Source: Bovifimicola ammoniilytica (GTDB lineage: Bacteria; Bacillota; Clostridia; Lachnospirales; Lachnospiraceae). From it: a stretch of DNA of 64,000 bases. How positions within the stretch are numbered: the first letter of the stretch is position 1; every line of letters starts with the position of its first letter. Position numbers and translations under genes: made by a program. The notes beneath the pieces are model-generated. The model was not told the origin of the DNA and did not search any database. It was given only the letters and a program-made list of their open reading frames with translations. The DNA lies in NCBI RefSeq assembly GCF_025567085.1, contig NZ_JAOQJN010000007.1, positions 119,903 through 183,902 on the forward strand, read 5' to 3'. Shown in pieces: positions 54,431 through 63,899 of this stretch.

Positions 54431-54459
54431 TATAATATAAAATAAATATATGCTATACT
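54431..54459 (+). promoter_or_regulatory. Candidate extended -10 promoter for the kinase gene
   Basis: TGCTATACT (54451-54459) is an extended -10 (TG-n-TATACT). The -35 region 17 nt upstream (TATAAT, 54431-54436) is poor, as often with extended -10 promoters. It lies next to the 19-bp repeat array. Confidence 0.5.
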
Positions 54460-54540
54460 AAATTATAGTTGTTAAAAAGTAGAATGAAAAGTAGTGTAGG
54501 AAAGAAAGGATAGTGTATATTTGTAAATATTTTTGAACAG

Positions 54541-55722
54541 ATGAATTACAATATACCAGGAAGCAAGATAATGACATTAGAGGAAGAGTATGAGCTTTCA
54601 TGTTATAAAGAACTTACTGAATTATGTGATGGTAAGGAAAGCTATATTGTAAAGAACATTAACGATGGCAAAATATATGTAAAGAAAAAGGTAAAATTAT
54701 TTAATAGAGAACTTCTGTTAAGGTTAATGGAATTAGATATAAAAGATATTCCTAAAATATATTTGTGCATTGAAGATGGAGAAGAATTAACTGTAATAGA
54801 GGAGTATATTCATGGTGAAACCTTATATGAATATCAGAAGAAAAATGGATTATTTAATGAGAGGGAAGCGGTGGAAATTATTTGCAGATTATGTGATATT
54901 TTATCACAATTACATTCATTTGACCCTCCGATAATACATAGAGATATTAAGCCTATGAATGTAATGATTAGTAATGATGAGGTTGTGAAACTTATAGACT
55001 TTGATGCGGCAAGGGAAAATGTTGTAGGAGAGGTTGAAGATACATATCTTATGGGAACAAAGGAATTTGCTGCACCGGAGCAGTATGGTTTTGGACAGTC
55101 AGATGCCAGAACAGATATATATGCACTTGGTATAATGTTAAATGTGATGCTGACGGGTGAGGTACCTAAGAATAGAATCTATGGAAATGATTCAAAGACG
55201 CTTACTAAGATTATTAAGAAATGCATAATGCTAGAACCTGATAAAAGGTATAAAAATGTAAATGAATTAAAAAGAAACCTGCAATTTCTATATTTACAAA
55301 ACTATATCCCTAATATAAATAAGCCATACATACATTTGTCTAAAAATAATTATTTAAGAAATGATAAGAATCTAATTGACGAGTTAAGAACATATCTGCC
55401 TGTAGGATACAGAACCGGTAAGCTTTGGAAGATGATAATTGCAACTATAAGTTATATAGTAATTGGTATAGTATCATTTGGACTGGTAATAGAAGATAGT
55501 AATACAGGTGAAAATTTTACGAATGGTAAATTATATTTATTAAGAACATTTATTTTTGTAATAATTATAGGAAGTATTACATATCTTGGGAATTACCGGG
55601 GAGTAAGATACAAATTACCGGGAACAAGACAAAAGGGATTACTTAATATAATTATGAGTCTAGTTTATGTAATATCCTATAGTCTGGGCTTGTTTGTTAT
55701 AATGGCATTATTGATAATATAA
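54541..55722 (+). CDS. Membrane Ser/Thr protein kinase, no PASTA domain
   Basis: 393 residues. The N-terminal kinase domain lacks a clear glycine-rich loop. IYVKKK supplies a candidate ATP-binding Lys; HRDIKPMN is at 133-140. DFG is replaced by DFD (153-155) in LIDFDAAREN, and AAPEQYG follows. The second half has three membrane helices (about 298-317, 333-350, 368-392) and no extracellular sensor domain. Unlike PrkC it has no linked phosphatase. DFD variants occur in other Firmicutes kinases, so activity is plausible. Divergent from the HTH gene. Confidence 0.85.
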   Translation: MNYNIPGSKIMTLEEEYELSCYKELTELCDGKESYIVKNINDGKIYVKKKVKLFNRELLLRLMELDIKDIPKIYLCIEDGEELTVIEEYIHGETLYEYQKKNGLFNEREAVEIICRLCDILSQLHSFDPPIIHRDIKPMNVMISNDEVVKLIDFDAARENVVGEVEDTYLMGTKEFAAPEQYGFGQSDARTDIYALGIMLNVMLTGEVPKNRIYGNDSKTLTKIIKKCIMLEPDKRYKNVNELKRNLQFLYLQNYIPNINKPYIHLSKNNYLRNDKNLIDELRTYLPVGYRTGKLWKMIIATISYIVIGIVSFGLVIEDSNTGENFTNGKLYLLRTFIFVIIIGSITYLGNYRGVRYKLPGTRQKGLLNIIMSLVYVISYSLGLFVIMALLII

Positions 55723-55829
55723 TTGTCCGCTATACAGAGGACTAAAATCTAAATCTTCTTTGATATAATCGTGTAATCAAATATTAATTATTGTGATGGT
55801 TATAGCTATTACAATCAAAGGAGGAAATT

Positions 55830-56441
55830 ATGGAAAACAAGAAAAAAGGAAAATTAAAATGGTTATCAATTGCTATTATAACGATTCTGGCAATGGGAAT
55901 TGTAGGGTGTACAAGTGAAAGTGATGATACCCCTAAGAAGGTAGGAGAAGTAAATAAAGTTGATGAATCTAAAAATGATTCAAAAGATGATTCGAAAGAT
56001 GATTCGGATGATCCAAATGATGACACTTCAGAGGGTAAGGAAACTGAATCAGAAGAGAAAAATGAGTTCTTTGCAGGAGATGTGGTAGAGACTAAGACAT
56101 TAAGAATTTCATTTTTATCAGTAGAAGATTATATATCTGATAATGAGTTTGAACAGCCGGCAGAGGGTAAAAAATTTATCAAAGCTAGCTTCGAATTTGA
56201 AAATATTGGTAAAGATGACGAATATGTTTCAGATATGGATTTTGATTGTTATGCAGATGGTTATAGTGCTGACATGAGTTATGTTTTAGATAATGATTTA
56301 AGTGCAACAATTTCAAAAGGCATGAAAACTAAAGGAGATGTTGTATTTGAAGTTCCGGTTGATGCACAAGAAGTAGTGATACAATATGAAACAGATGCAT
56401 GGACAAGTAGTAAGATTAACTTTTATGTCGTTAAGCAGTAG
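55830..56441 (+). CDS. DUF4352-like lipoprotein
   Basis: 203 residues. Signal sequence ends in GIVGC, a lipobox. An Asp/Ser/Lys linker with DDSKDDSKDDSDD-type repeats (about 50-80) leads to an immunoglobulin-like domain: LRISFLSVEDY, EGKKFIKASFEFENIGKDDEYVS and KGDVVFEVP recall DUF4352. Probably membrane-tethered and outward facing. Start follows AAAGGAGG. A terminator at 56566 separates it from the next gene; its function is unknown. Confidence 0.75.
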   Translation: MENKKKGKLKWLSIAIITILAMGIVGCTSESDDTPKKVGEVNKVDESKNDSKDDSKDDSDDPNDDTSEGKETESEEKNEFFAGDVVETKTLRISFLSVEDYISDNEFEQPAEGKKFIKASFEFENIGKDDEYVSDMDFDCYADGYSADMSYVLDNDLSATISKGMKTKGDVVFEVPVDAQEVVIQYETDAWTSSKINFYVVKQ

Positions 56442-56565
56442 TTTTGATGTGAGAGTATGACAGTGATTATATATTATTGTTTAATTAGTACTTAATCATT
56501 ATCTCAAATAATTAATTACACATTTAGTAAATATTTATATTTTTAGCAGATAAATATTAAATTCA

Positions 56566-56638
56566 AAAAAAGGTATTCAGTAAATCAATTTAATTTAATG
56601 GAAGTCATTAACGTTAATTGATTTTGAATACCTTTTTG
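56566..56638 (+). terminator. Rho-independent terminator after the lipoprotein gene
   Basis: AAAAAGGTATTCA...AATCAAT pairs with ATTGATT...TGAATACCTTTTT over a stem of about 20 bp, giving a T-rich exit. The rest of 56442-56748 is AT-rich leader. Confidence 0.8.
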
Positions 56639-56748
56639 TTGCATTTTCTCTTATGATTTGATAAAATTAATTGTGATTGACAAAAAATACAGTTAATATA
56701 AATAGAATATTTGAATATAGATTTTGAAAAATCGAGGAGGACCAAGAA

Positions 56749-58059
56749 ATGGCTTCGAAAAAAAATAAAAAGAAGAACTTAAGTAACAATACAGTTAATA
56801 ATATAGAAAAAAAGGTAATAATTGATAATGATACTGAAGAATGTGAAAAAATATTAGAGAGACTTGATGAGATAGAGAAAAAACAGAATATGTCATCAAA
56901 GGTTAAAAGTCTCATTAAAGAAGATAAAGAAGCAATACAAAAGATGAATGAAAATATTAAGAAAATTGAGGAAGACGAGTTAGATTATCTTGATGATGAA
57001 GTTGACGTGGATATAGAAAATGATGAAGATAATAAGAATTTCATTGCTGAAGATAAAGTAGAGGAAAAAGAAGATTTATCTAAGAAGCCAGAAAGTAAAG
57101 ATGATGATTCGGAGAAGTCAGATGCAGAGGCCTCAGATGATAGTAGAGAGGAAGAGGCAAACCTTGATTTCTTTGCTAATCTTAATAAAGAAGATAATAT
57201 TTCTAATGAAAGAATAAGGAAGAAAGCTCCTAAGAGACTTGCAAATGATGCGAACAAGCTTAGTTTTATGGATAAGTTAAAGTTAGCAGCCAGAAATAAT
57301 ACCAGGAATTTTGCAATTGGGACAGCGATAGCATTTTTATTTATTGTTTTAATAATTGCATTGGCAGTAGATGCAGGCAACAAAGATAAGAATGACGATG
57401 TGAATGCAGCAACTAAGTTAAGCGGGGAGTTTATTGAGGTAGATACAACACCATTTATTGATGTGATTAATAATTATTATGCAGCTTTAGAATCAGGAGA
57501 TATAAATGTGGTAAGAAGTCTTATAGCTGATTCAGATGATATTACAGATGATGAGATTAAGAAAAAATGTGATGAGGTAAAGGCATATGCTGAATTAGTA
57601 GTCGGTTCGTCATTTATGGTAACAGACTGTTATATCCAGAAAGGAATGAAAGCTAAGGAATATATAGTACATTATAAATTCCAGGTAACTATTAAATCGA
57701 TAAAGACACCTACAGTTGGTTTATTTACAAGTTATATTGTAGACGATGCTACTGAAGCATCTAAAGTAGATTACAAGGTATGCGTAGTCGTAAATGATAA
57801 GTCCAGTGATATTTATAAATATATTTTAAAGATGAGAAGTTGTAAGAATGTTACCGACTTATTTAATAAAGTTGATAAAGAGTTAGAAGAAGCTTGTGAA
57901 AAAGATTCAGACCTTAAAGCAATCGTTGATGTATTAAAAGGAACTGATTCAGATGAAGATACTGTAAATGAAGAGACAACAGAGCCTATGAAAGACTCAG
58001 AAACTAAGAGTTCTGATAAAAAAGACGAATCTAAAGAGACAACAAAGAGTGCGTCATAG
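56749..58059 (+). CDS. Membrane protein with acidic cytoplasmic domain and NTF2-like outer domain
   Basis: 436 residues. A Lys-rich start and a charged, acidic cytoplasmic part (about 1-175) precede one membrane helix (NFAIGTAIAFLFIVLIIAL, about 183-202). The outside part begins FIDVINNYYAALESGDINVVRSLI, which resembles an NTF2-like fold, and ends in a Thr/Glu/Ser-rich tail. I do not know its function; the N-terminal Ser/Thr/Glu content makes it a possible kinase substrate, by inference only. Start follows GAGGAGG. Confidence 0.7.
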   Translation: MASKKNKKKNLSNNTVNNIEKKVIIDNDTEECEKILERLDEIEKKQNMSSKVKSLIKEDKEAIQKMNENIKKIEEDELDYLDDEVDVDIENDEDNKNFIAEDKVEEKEDLSKKPESKDDDSEKSDAEASDDSREEEANLDFFANLNKEDNISNERIRKKAPKRLANDANKLSFMDKLKLAARNNTRNFAIGTAIAFLFIVLIIALAVDAGNKDKNDDVNAATKLSGEFIEVDTTPFIDVINNYYAALESGDINVVRSLIADSDDITDDEIKKKCDEVKAYAELVVGSSFMVTDCYIQKGMKAKEYIVHYKFQVTIKSIKTPTVGLFTSYIVDDATEASKVDYKVCVVVNDKSSDIYKYILKMRSCKNVTDLFNKVDKELEEACEKDSDLKAIVDVLKGTDSDEDTVNEETTEPMKDSETKSSDKKDESKETTKSAS

Positions 58060-58139
58060 GAAGTATAGAAACTGAATACATGTAAATAGAATAGATACAA
58101 ACAGTATATAATACAAGTTAGTATATCTGTTTGTATAAG

Positions 58140-58199
58140 ATAAGGACTGGTCCTAATTATGTTTTAATTGTTCAAAATATAATTGAGACTAGTCCTTAT
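58140..58199 (+). terminator. Hairpin after the NTF2-like membrane-protein gene
   Basis: ATAAGGACTGGTC (58140-58152) pairs with GACTAGTCCTTAT (58187-58199), one G-U pair. The tail is AT-rich rather than a pure T-run. A smaller CAAACAGTATAT-type dyad precedes it (about 58098-58133). The rest of 58060-58346 holds nothing I can call. Confidence 0.6.
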
Positions 58200-58346
58200 A
58201 TATTATAGATATATTGCAATTATAAATTAGAATTGTTAATATTAGTATGTGATATATTCAGATAAGGAGTCCATTTCAATATGTATATATTTGGAATAAA
58301 AAATATAGCAACAAAAAAACATAAGAATAAAATAGAGGAAAAATAA

Positions 58347-59009
58347 ATGTTAGATATATTAATTGTAGAAGACAATCCGGAAATAAGTGGACTATTAAGA
58401 GACTTTCTGGTTAAAGAAAATTATGTGGTAAGTGTGGCAGATACAGGTGAAAAAGCATTGGATATTTATAGCAGATATGGTGCAAAATTAGTAATCTTAG
58501 ATATAATGTTACCGGGAATAAATGGTTTTGCAATATGCCAGAGAATAAGGGAAAAATCCAATTCACATATTATTATAGTGAGCGCTAAAACGGATAAAGA
58601 CGATAAATTAAAAGGATTAAATCTGGGAGCAGATGATTATATAGAAAAGCCATATGACATTGACATTTTGCTTGCTAAAATCAGGGGGATATTTAAAAGA
58701 AAATATGCCAAGGAAGAGATTATAGAGGGTAATCTGATACTTAATACTGTTAATAAAAGTCTTATTGTTGATGGAGAAATGGTAGATGTTACAGAGAAAG
58801 AATTTGAGTTATTAAAGCTGTTAATAGAGAATAAGAATACAACTCTTAAGAAAGAATATATTTTCAATACTATATGGGGAAGCGACAGCGATTCTGAATT
58901 ACAGACATTGACAGTGCACATAAAATGGCTTCGTGAAAAAATAGAGAAAGATTCAAAGAAGCCGGAACATATTATTACAGCCTGGGGGGTAGGGTACAGA
59001 TTTGAATAA
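58347..59009 (+). CDS. OmpR-family response regulator
   Basis: 220 residues: receiver domain with acidic pocket VEDN, phosphoacceptor Asp52 (ILDIMLPG) and EKPYD Lys, then a winged-helix DNA-binding domain (TEKEFELLKLL, LQTLTVHIKWLREKI, GVGYRFE). It is co-transcribed with the sensor kinase, overlapping by 8 nt. By context it probably controls the nearby ABC transporter. Confidence 0.95.
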   Translation: MLDILIVEDNPEISGLLRDFLVKENYVVSVADTGEKALDIYSRYGAKLVILDIMLPGINGFAICQRIREKSNSHIIIVSAKTDKDDKLKGLNLGADDYIEKPYDIDILLAKIRGIFKRKYAKEEIIEGNLILNTVNKSLIVDGEMVDVTEKEFELLKLLIENKNTTLKKEYIFNTIWGSDSDSELQTLTVHIKWLREKIEKDSKKPEHIITAWGVGYRFE

Positions 59010-60222
59010 GTTTAGAAGAATTACTCTGGTGGTTCTGTTAATAGAGATACTTATAATTGTAATTGGAAATGTTATGTATTACAGAAATAAGAGAGAAAAT
59101 GATGGAATATACAGAGTAGAATCCAAAAGAATTGCAAATGAATTAGAAAATAAAGATGTTAATCATATTGATTTATCAGGATATAAAACCATAATAAGAG
59201 TAAGTGAATTTAATGCAGAGGAAATATGCAATAATGCTTACGTGGTAGAAAAGGCAGGAGATAAATTATATAGAATTGAATATAAGAGGGTTAGCAGCAA
59301 CTATTTAGTATTGTATATGAATATTATAGTCGGAAGTATGCTTATATTTACCTTAGTGATAATGCTTTATATAAATATGAGAATTATAAAACCATTTAAT
59401 AAAATGGAAGAATTAGCAGTGTCATTGGCAAAGGGAAATCTTTCTATGCCAGTCAAAGCAGAGAAGAGAAAATATTTTGGTAAATTCCTGTGGGGAATGG
59501 ATATGTTAAGAGAGAATTTAGAAACAGCAAGGGAAAGAGAATTAGAATACCAAAAGGAAAGAAAGACACTTGTATTATCATTGTCACACGATATAAAGAC
59601 ACCTTTATCGGCCATAGAATTATATACAAATGCTTTAACAAAAGAACTATACACTTCAGAGAGTAAGAAGAGGGAAGCATTATACGGAATAGATAAAAAT
59701 GCAAAAGAAATTAAGAGATATATTGATGAAATAATCAATGCATCAAGAGAAGATTTTCTCAAGCTGCAGGTAGAAACAGGAGAATTCTATCTGTCGCAGA
59801 TAATGGAGTCCGTTAAGAAATTCTATATAGATAAATTAGGTATAAAGCATACAGAATTAAAAATTGAGAAATATATGGATTGCATCTGTAAGGGTGACAG
59901 TGAGCGTGTAATAGAAGTAATACAAAATATTATGGAAAATGCTATCAAATACGGTGATGGTAAACAGATAGAAATTACATTTGCAGATGAAGAAGATTGC
60001 AGGCTTATATATATTTCTAATACCGGCTGTTCAATAAACGAAGAGGAATTACCATACTTATTCGATTCATTTTATCGTGGAAGTAACAGCCATAATATAA
60101 AGGGAAGCGGACTTGGTTTATATATCTGCAGACAACTTATGTTAAAGATGGACGGAGAAGTCTTTGCAGATATTAACGATAATATTTTCAAGGTTGGCGT
60201 AGTAGTAAGAAAAGCAAAGTAA
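59002..60222 (+). CDS. Sensor histidine kinase
   Basis: 406 residues. Two membrane helices (about 7-24 and 102-124) enclose a short outer loop of about 75 residues; HAMP-like linker, H box LSLSHDIKTP (His196), N box NIMENAIKYG and G box GSGLGLYICRQL follow. Start TTG 59002 overlaps the regulator gene. A terminator overlaps its stop. The moderate loop suggests a small extracellular input. Confidence 0.93.
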   Translation: MNKFRRITLVVLLIEILIIVIGNVMYYRNKRENDGIYRVESKRIANELENKDVNHIDLSGYKTIIRVSEFNAEEICNNAYVVEKAGDKLYRIEYKRVSSNYLVLYMNIIVGSMLIFTLVIMLYINMRIIKPFNKMEELAVSLAKGNLSMPVKAEKRKYFGKFLWGMDMLRENLETARERELEYQKERKTLVLSLSHDIKTPLSAIELYTNALTKELYTSESKKREALYGIDKNAKEIKRYIDEIINASREDFLKLQVETGEFYLSQIMESVKKFYIDKLGIKHTELKIEKYMDCICKGDSERVIEVIQNIMENAIKYGDGKQIEITFADEEDCRLIYISNTGCSINEEELPYLFDSFYRGSNSHNIKGSGLGLYICRQLMLKMDGEVFADINDNIFKVGVVVRKAK

Positions 60223-60272
60223 ATATATGAAGATAACTCAAACTTCACACGTACATATTTACTTTGCTTTTC
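60213..60272 (+). terminator. Rho-independent terminator after the sensor kinase
   Basis: AGCAAAGTAAATAT (60213-60226, overlapping the stop codon) pairs with ATATTTACTTTGCT (60255-60268), followed by TTTT. The transporter genes downstream therefore need their own promoter, plausibly the regulator's target. Confidence 0.85.
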
Positions 60273-60394
60273 CAAGTTTTCTAAAGGCAGGAAAATTAAT
60301 CATAAATATTTGTATTTAAGGATTATTTAATAATTTATTCTGTATAATCAAGTTGTTTTTAAAAATTAGTTTATAAATAGAGAGGAGAAAGCAT

Positions 60395-62767
60395 TTGTTT
60401 ATCAGAATATTAAAGAAAGATTTAAAACGTAAAAAATCAATAAATATTATTCTGTTTCTGTTTATTTGTCTCGCTACGATATTTGTAGCAAGCGGTCTTA
60501 ACAATGTAATCAGTGTAGTTAATGGGACTGATTATTATTTCGATAAGGCAGGCATCGGAGACTATAATATTTTGACTATGGGTGGAGGTAATTCGAAAAA
60601 GGGATTAGATGAGTACTTAGATGGCGAAGCCGCCGTTAAGAGCTATAAGCTTGAAAATGTATTATATGGCTCTAAGTATAATCTGCTTAATGAAAAAGAT
60701 GAGATAACTAAAGCTGATGGTTCTGTTATATTTCAATCAATAGATGAATCTAAATTATCATATTTTAATCTTGATAATAAGAAAATTACCAAAGTAGAAG
60801 AGGGACATATATATGTTACGGGTAATTTTATGAAAGACAATAATTTAAAAAAGGGTGACAAAATACACATACAGTTTGAAAGTGTAGATATGACATTGAT
60901 AATTGATAGTAAGGCAAAAGATGCATTATTAGGTTCCGGTTTTATGGGAAATACACGTATTATTATGAATAACAATGATTTTAAGAAAATGTGTATGGAC
61001 GAAACTATAAATAATTATTACCGGGGGCAGATTGCATATATACAGACTAATGACATAAAAAGATTAGAAAAGATAATTACAGATATTCCCAATGTTGCAT
61101 TTGATGGAGATTACAATCTAATTAAAAACTGCTATGTGCTTGACATGATAGTGGCTTTTATTATACTCGTTTTAAGTATATGTCTTATAATAGTATCTTT
61201 TGTGGTATTGAAATTCTCAATTACATTTACCATTGAAGAAGAATTCAGAGAAATTGGCGTTATGAAAGCCATAGGTATTAAGAATTTTAAGATAAGAAGT
61301 ATCTATATTGTTAAATATCTTATATTATCGCTGTCTGGTGCAGCACTTGGCTTTATAATAAGTATTCCGTTTGGCAATATGTTATTGAAATCTGTCAGTG
61401 ATGATATGGTATTAGGTAATAAAATCGGTATATTAACTAATGTTCTGGGTGCGTTAGCAGTTGTAATTATAATTGTATCATTTGCATTTATTTGTACCGG
61501 AAGAGTGAAGGAAATGTCACCTGTAGATGCAGTGAGGTCGGGACAGACAGGCGAGAGATATAGTAAGAAATCATTATATAGAATTGGTAAAAGCCATACA
61601 AGTACACCAATGTATATGGCAATTAATGATGTGCTTAGCAGTCCAAAAAGATTTATAACTATTATAGCTTCATTTCTTATTTGTACCTTATTAGTGCTTA
61701 TGATTGTAAATACAACTAATACAATGAAAAGTGATAACCTAATTGATTTCTTCGCGACAAAGAGTGATTTGTATATGACAGATACCAATAAAGCTATGGA
61801 ATTAATGACAAAAGTAGATGAAGATAATGCGATTAATGAATACCTGAGTAAACAGGCTGAAAGATTACAGGAAGAGGATATGCCTGCAAATCTTGCGGTA
61901 GAGGTTCAATTCAAGTATAAAATTACAGCAAATGGAAGTAGTTATAAAATAACATGCCAGCAGGGATATAATACGAAAATGTCTGATTACAAATATTTAG
62001 ATGGATATGCCCCTGAAAATGCAGATGAAATAGCAATTACAAAGCAGATTGCAAGGAAACTTGGTGTGAAAATAGGAGATACGATTACGATTGATTATGG
62101 AAATGAACAAAGAAATTGTATTATAACAGCATATTTCCAGACGATGAACCAGCTTGGAGAATTAATAAGACTTCATAGTGATGCTCCTACTAACTTAAGA
62201 TATGCTTCAAGTATTTTCAGTTTTCAGATTAATTTTACGGATAATCCGTCTGAAAAAGAAATAGAAAGGCGTAAAGAAAGAATTAAGAAATTGTATAACA
62301 ATGATGATGTTACGAATTGTACAGAATATTGTATTGAATCTACTAAATCTGTGGATACATTAGAATCTGTACAGTATATGGTGTTGATTATTACGTTAAT
62401 TGTTGTGGTTCTTGTGACGATTTTAATGGAGAGAGCATTTATAGCAGATGAAAGAAGTCAGATTGCACTTCTTAAAGCAATAGGCTTTAAAGACAGCCAG
62501 ATAATTAAGTGGCATACTTATAGATTTGGAATCGTGTCTTTAATAGCAGTCATATTAGCAGGTGCGATATCCATACCAATGACTAGATTGTGCATCACAC
62601 CAATATTTGGAATGATGGGTGCAAAGGATATTATATACAATATTAAACCATTAGAGATATTTGTATTATATCCGGTTATTATTTTGTTGATGACATTTGC
62701 GATAGCATTTATCGTATCTGTTTATACAAAGACAATTAAGTGTAAAGACACATCTAATATAGAATAA
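60395..62767 (+). CDS. ABC transporter permease with two FtsX domains
   Basis: 790 residues. One N-terminal helix (about 15-35), an outer domain of about 210 residues, three helices (about 250-365) forming the first FtsX domain; then a helix (about 420-440), a second large outer domain (445-660) and three more helices (665-785). This symmetric eight-helix arrangement is the MacB/LolE-like duplicated permease, not the ten-helix BceB type. Such transporters handle lipids or peptides without moving them through a pore. Start TTG 60395 follows GAGAGGAG. Confidence 0.9.
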   Translation: MFIRILKKDLKRKKSINIILFLFICLATIFVASGLNNVISVVNGTDYYFDKAGIGDYNILTMGGGNSKKGLDEYLDGEAAVKSYKLENVLYGSKYNLLNEKDEITKADGSVIFQSIDESKLSYFNLDNKKITKVEEGHIYVTGNFMKDNNLKKGDKIHIQFESVDMTLIIDSKAKDALLGSGFMGNTRIIMNNNDFKKMCMDETINNYYRGQIAYIQTNDIKRLEKIITDIPNVAFDGDYNLIKNCYVLDMIVAFIILVLSICLIIVSFVVLKFSITFTIEEEFREIGVMKAIGIKNFKIRSIYIVKYLILSLSGAALGFIISIPFGNMLLKSVSDDMVLGNKIGILTNVLGALAVVIIIVSFAFICTGRVKEMSPVDAVRSGQTGERYSKKSLYRIGKSHTSTPMYMAINDVLSSPKRFITIIASFLICTLLVLMIVNTTNTMKSDNLIDFFATKSDLYMTDTNKAMELMTKVDEDNAINEYLSKQAERLQEEDMPANLAVEVQFKYKITANGSSYKITCQQGYNTKMSDYKYLDGYAPENADEIAITKQIARKLGVKIGDTITIDYGNEQRNCIITAYFQTMNQLGELIRLHSDAPTNLRYASSIFSFQINFTDNPSEKEIERRKERIKKLYNNDDVTNCTEYCIESTKSVDTLESVQYMVLIITLIVVVLVTILMERAFIADERSQIALLKAIGFKDSQIIKWHTYRFGIVSLIAVILAGAISIPMTRLCITPIFGMMGAKDIIYNIKPLEIFVLYPVIILLMTFAIAFIVSVYTKTIKCKDTSNIE

Positions 62768-62861
62768 AAAATGTGATGAGTAAAAATGTATAATTAAGAT
62801 AGAATTTGCGAATAGAAAATGTAAAATGACAATTAAAAATGTATAGAAAAGAGGTTTAAAT

Positions 62862-63626
62862 ATGGGACATTTATTAGAAGTAAAAGATATATGTAAAACA
62901 TATGTGATTGATAAAAGGCAGAATAATGTCTTAAGAAATGTTGAGTTTGTAGTTAATGATGGAGAAATGGTGGCTATAATGGGTCCGTCAGGGTCAGGAA
63001 AATCAACTTTATTATATTCAGTTTCAGGTATGGATAATCCGACCAGTGGAACAGTTATTTTTGATGGAACTGATATTACTAAGTTAAAAGACAAAGATTT
63101 AGCTGAGTTAAGACTTAACGAAATGGGATTCATATTTCAACAGATGTATATGATGAAGAATTTAACAATTCTTGATAACATTGTGCTGCCTGCCATTCAA
63201 AGCAAGAAGATTAAGGAAACACGTAAAGAGAAAATGAAACGTGGAGAAGAATTGATGCATAAACTTGGAATTATCGAGGTGGCAGATAATGATATAAATG
63301 AAGTGTCAGGAGGACAATTGCAAAGAGCAGCAATATGCAGAAGTATGATTAATAAACCAAAGTTGCTATTTGCTGATGAACCAACAGGCGCGTTAAACCG
63401 GACTGCAGCTAATGAAGTTATGGATGAATTAGTTAAACTTAATAAAGAGGGAACAACGATAATGATGGTTACACACGATTCGAAGGTTGCAGCTAAATGT
63501 TCAAGAATTCTATATATTGTGGACGGCAATATAAAGGGTGAATATGATAACGGTAATACAGAGAATGATTCGGAAAAAGAAGTAGAAAGAAAAATTAATA
63601 ACTGGCTGTTAGAACTTGGTTGGTAA
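62862..63626 (+). CDS. ABC transporter ATP-binding protein (MacB/LolD class)
   Basis: 254 residues. Walker A GPSGSGKSTLL, Q-loop FIFQQMYMM, signature VSGGQLQRAAI, Walker B LLFADEPTGAL and H-loop THD. The class is that of BceA/LolD/MacB ATPases, which pair with FtsX permeases. The gene follows the permease by 94 nt, the reverse of the more usual ATPase-first order. GAGG precedes the start. Confidence 0.95.
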   Translation: MGHLLEVKDICKTYVIDKRQNNVLRNVEFVVNDGEMVAIMGPSGSGKSTLLYSVSGMDNPTSGTVIFDGTDITKLKDKDLAELRLNEMGFIFQQMYMMKNLTILDNIVLPAIQSKKIKETRKEKMKRGEELMHKLGIIEVADNDINEVSGGQLQRAAICRSMINKPKLLFADEPTGALNRTAANEVMDELVKLNKEGTTIMMVTHDSKVAAKCSRILYIVDGNIKGEYDNGNTENDSEKEVERKINNWLLELGW

Positions 63627-63750
63627 GATGCATATAGTGTTTTGATTATAAAGAAGGATTAAAAAGGGGTTGTAAGAAAATAAAATGCAATAATGAAAAA
63701 GATGTCAAAAAAAACAAAATGAAAAAAGTCAAAAAAAGTCAAAAAAGTTG

Positions 63751-63779
63751 TTGACAAAACCAAACCATAGTGATAATAT
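63751..63779 (+). promoter_or_regulatory. rRNA-type promoter P1
   Basis: TTGACA (63751-63756), 17-nt spacer, TAATAT (63774-63779), preceded by an A-tract-rich stretch that could act as UP element. The string AAAAAAGTTGTTGACA is repeated at P2. Confidence 0.8.
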
Positions 63780-63845
63780 ATTCAAGTCGCTTGTGAGACA
63801 GTAAGTCATTCGCAACAACGACAAAAAAATAAATCAAAAAAGTTG

Positions 63846-63874
63846 TTGACAAACACAACGAAGTATGATACTAT
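63846..63874 (+). promoter_or_regulatory. rRNA-type promoter P2
   Basis: TTGACA (63846-63851), 17-nt spacer, TACTAT (63869-63874), in the same AAAAAAGTTGTTGACA context as P1, 95 nt downstream. Tandem near-consensus promoters of this kind are typical of rRNA operons. Confidence 0.8.
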
Positions 63875-63899
63875 TGAGAAGTTCTACTGCTAAAAAGCA

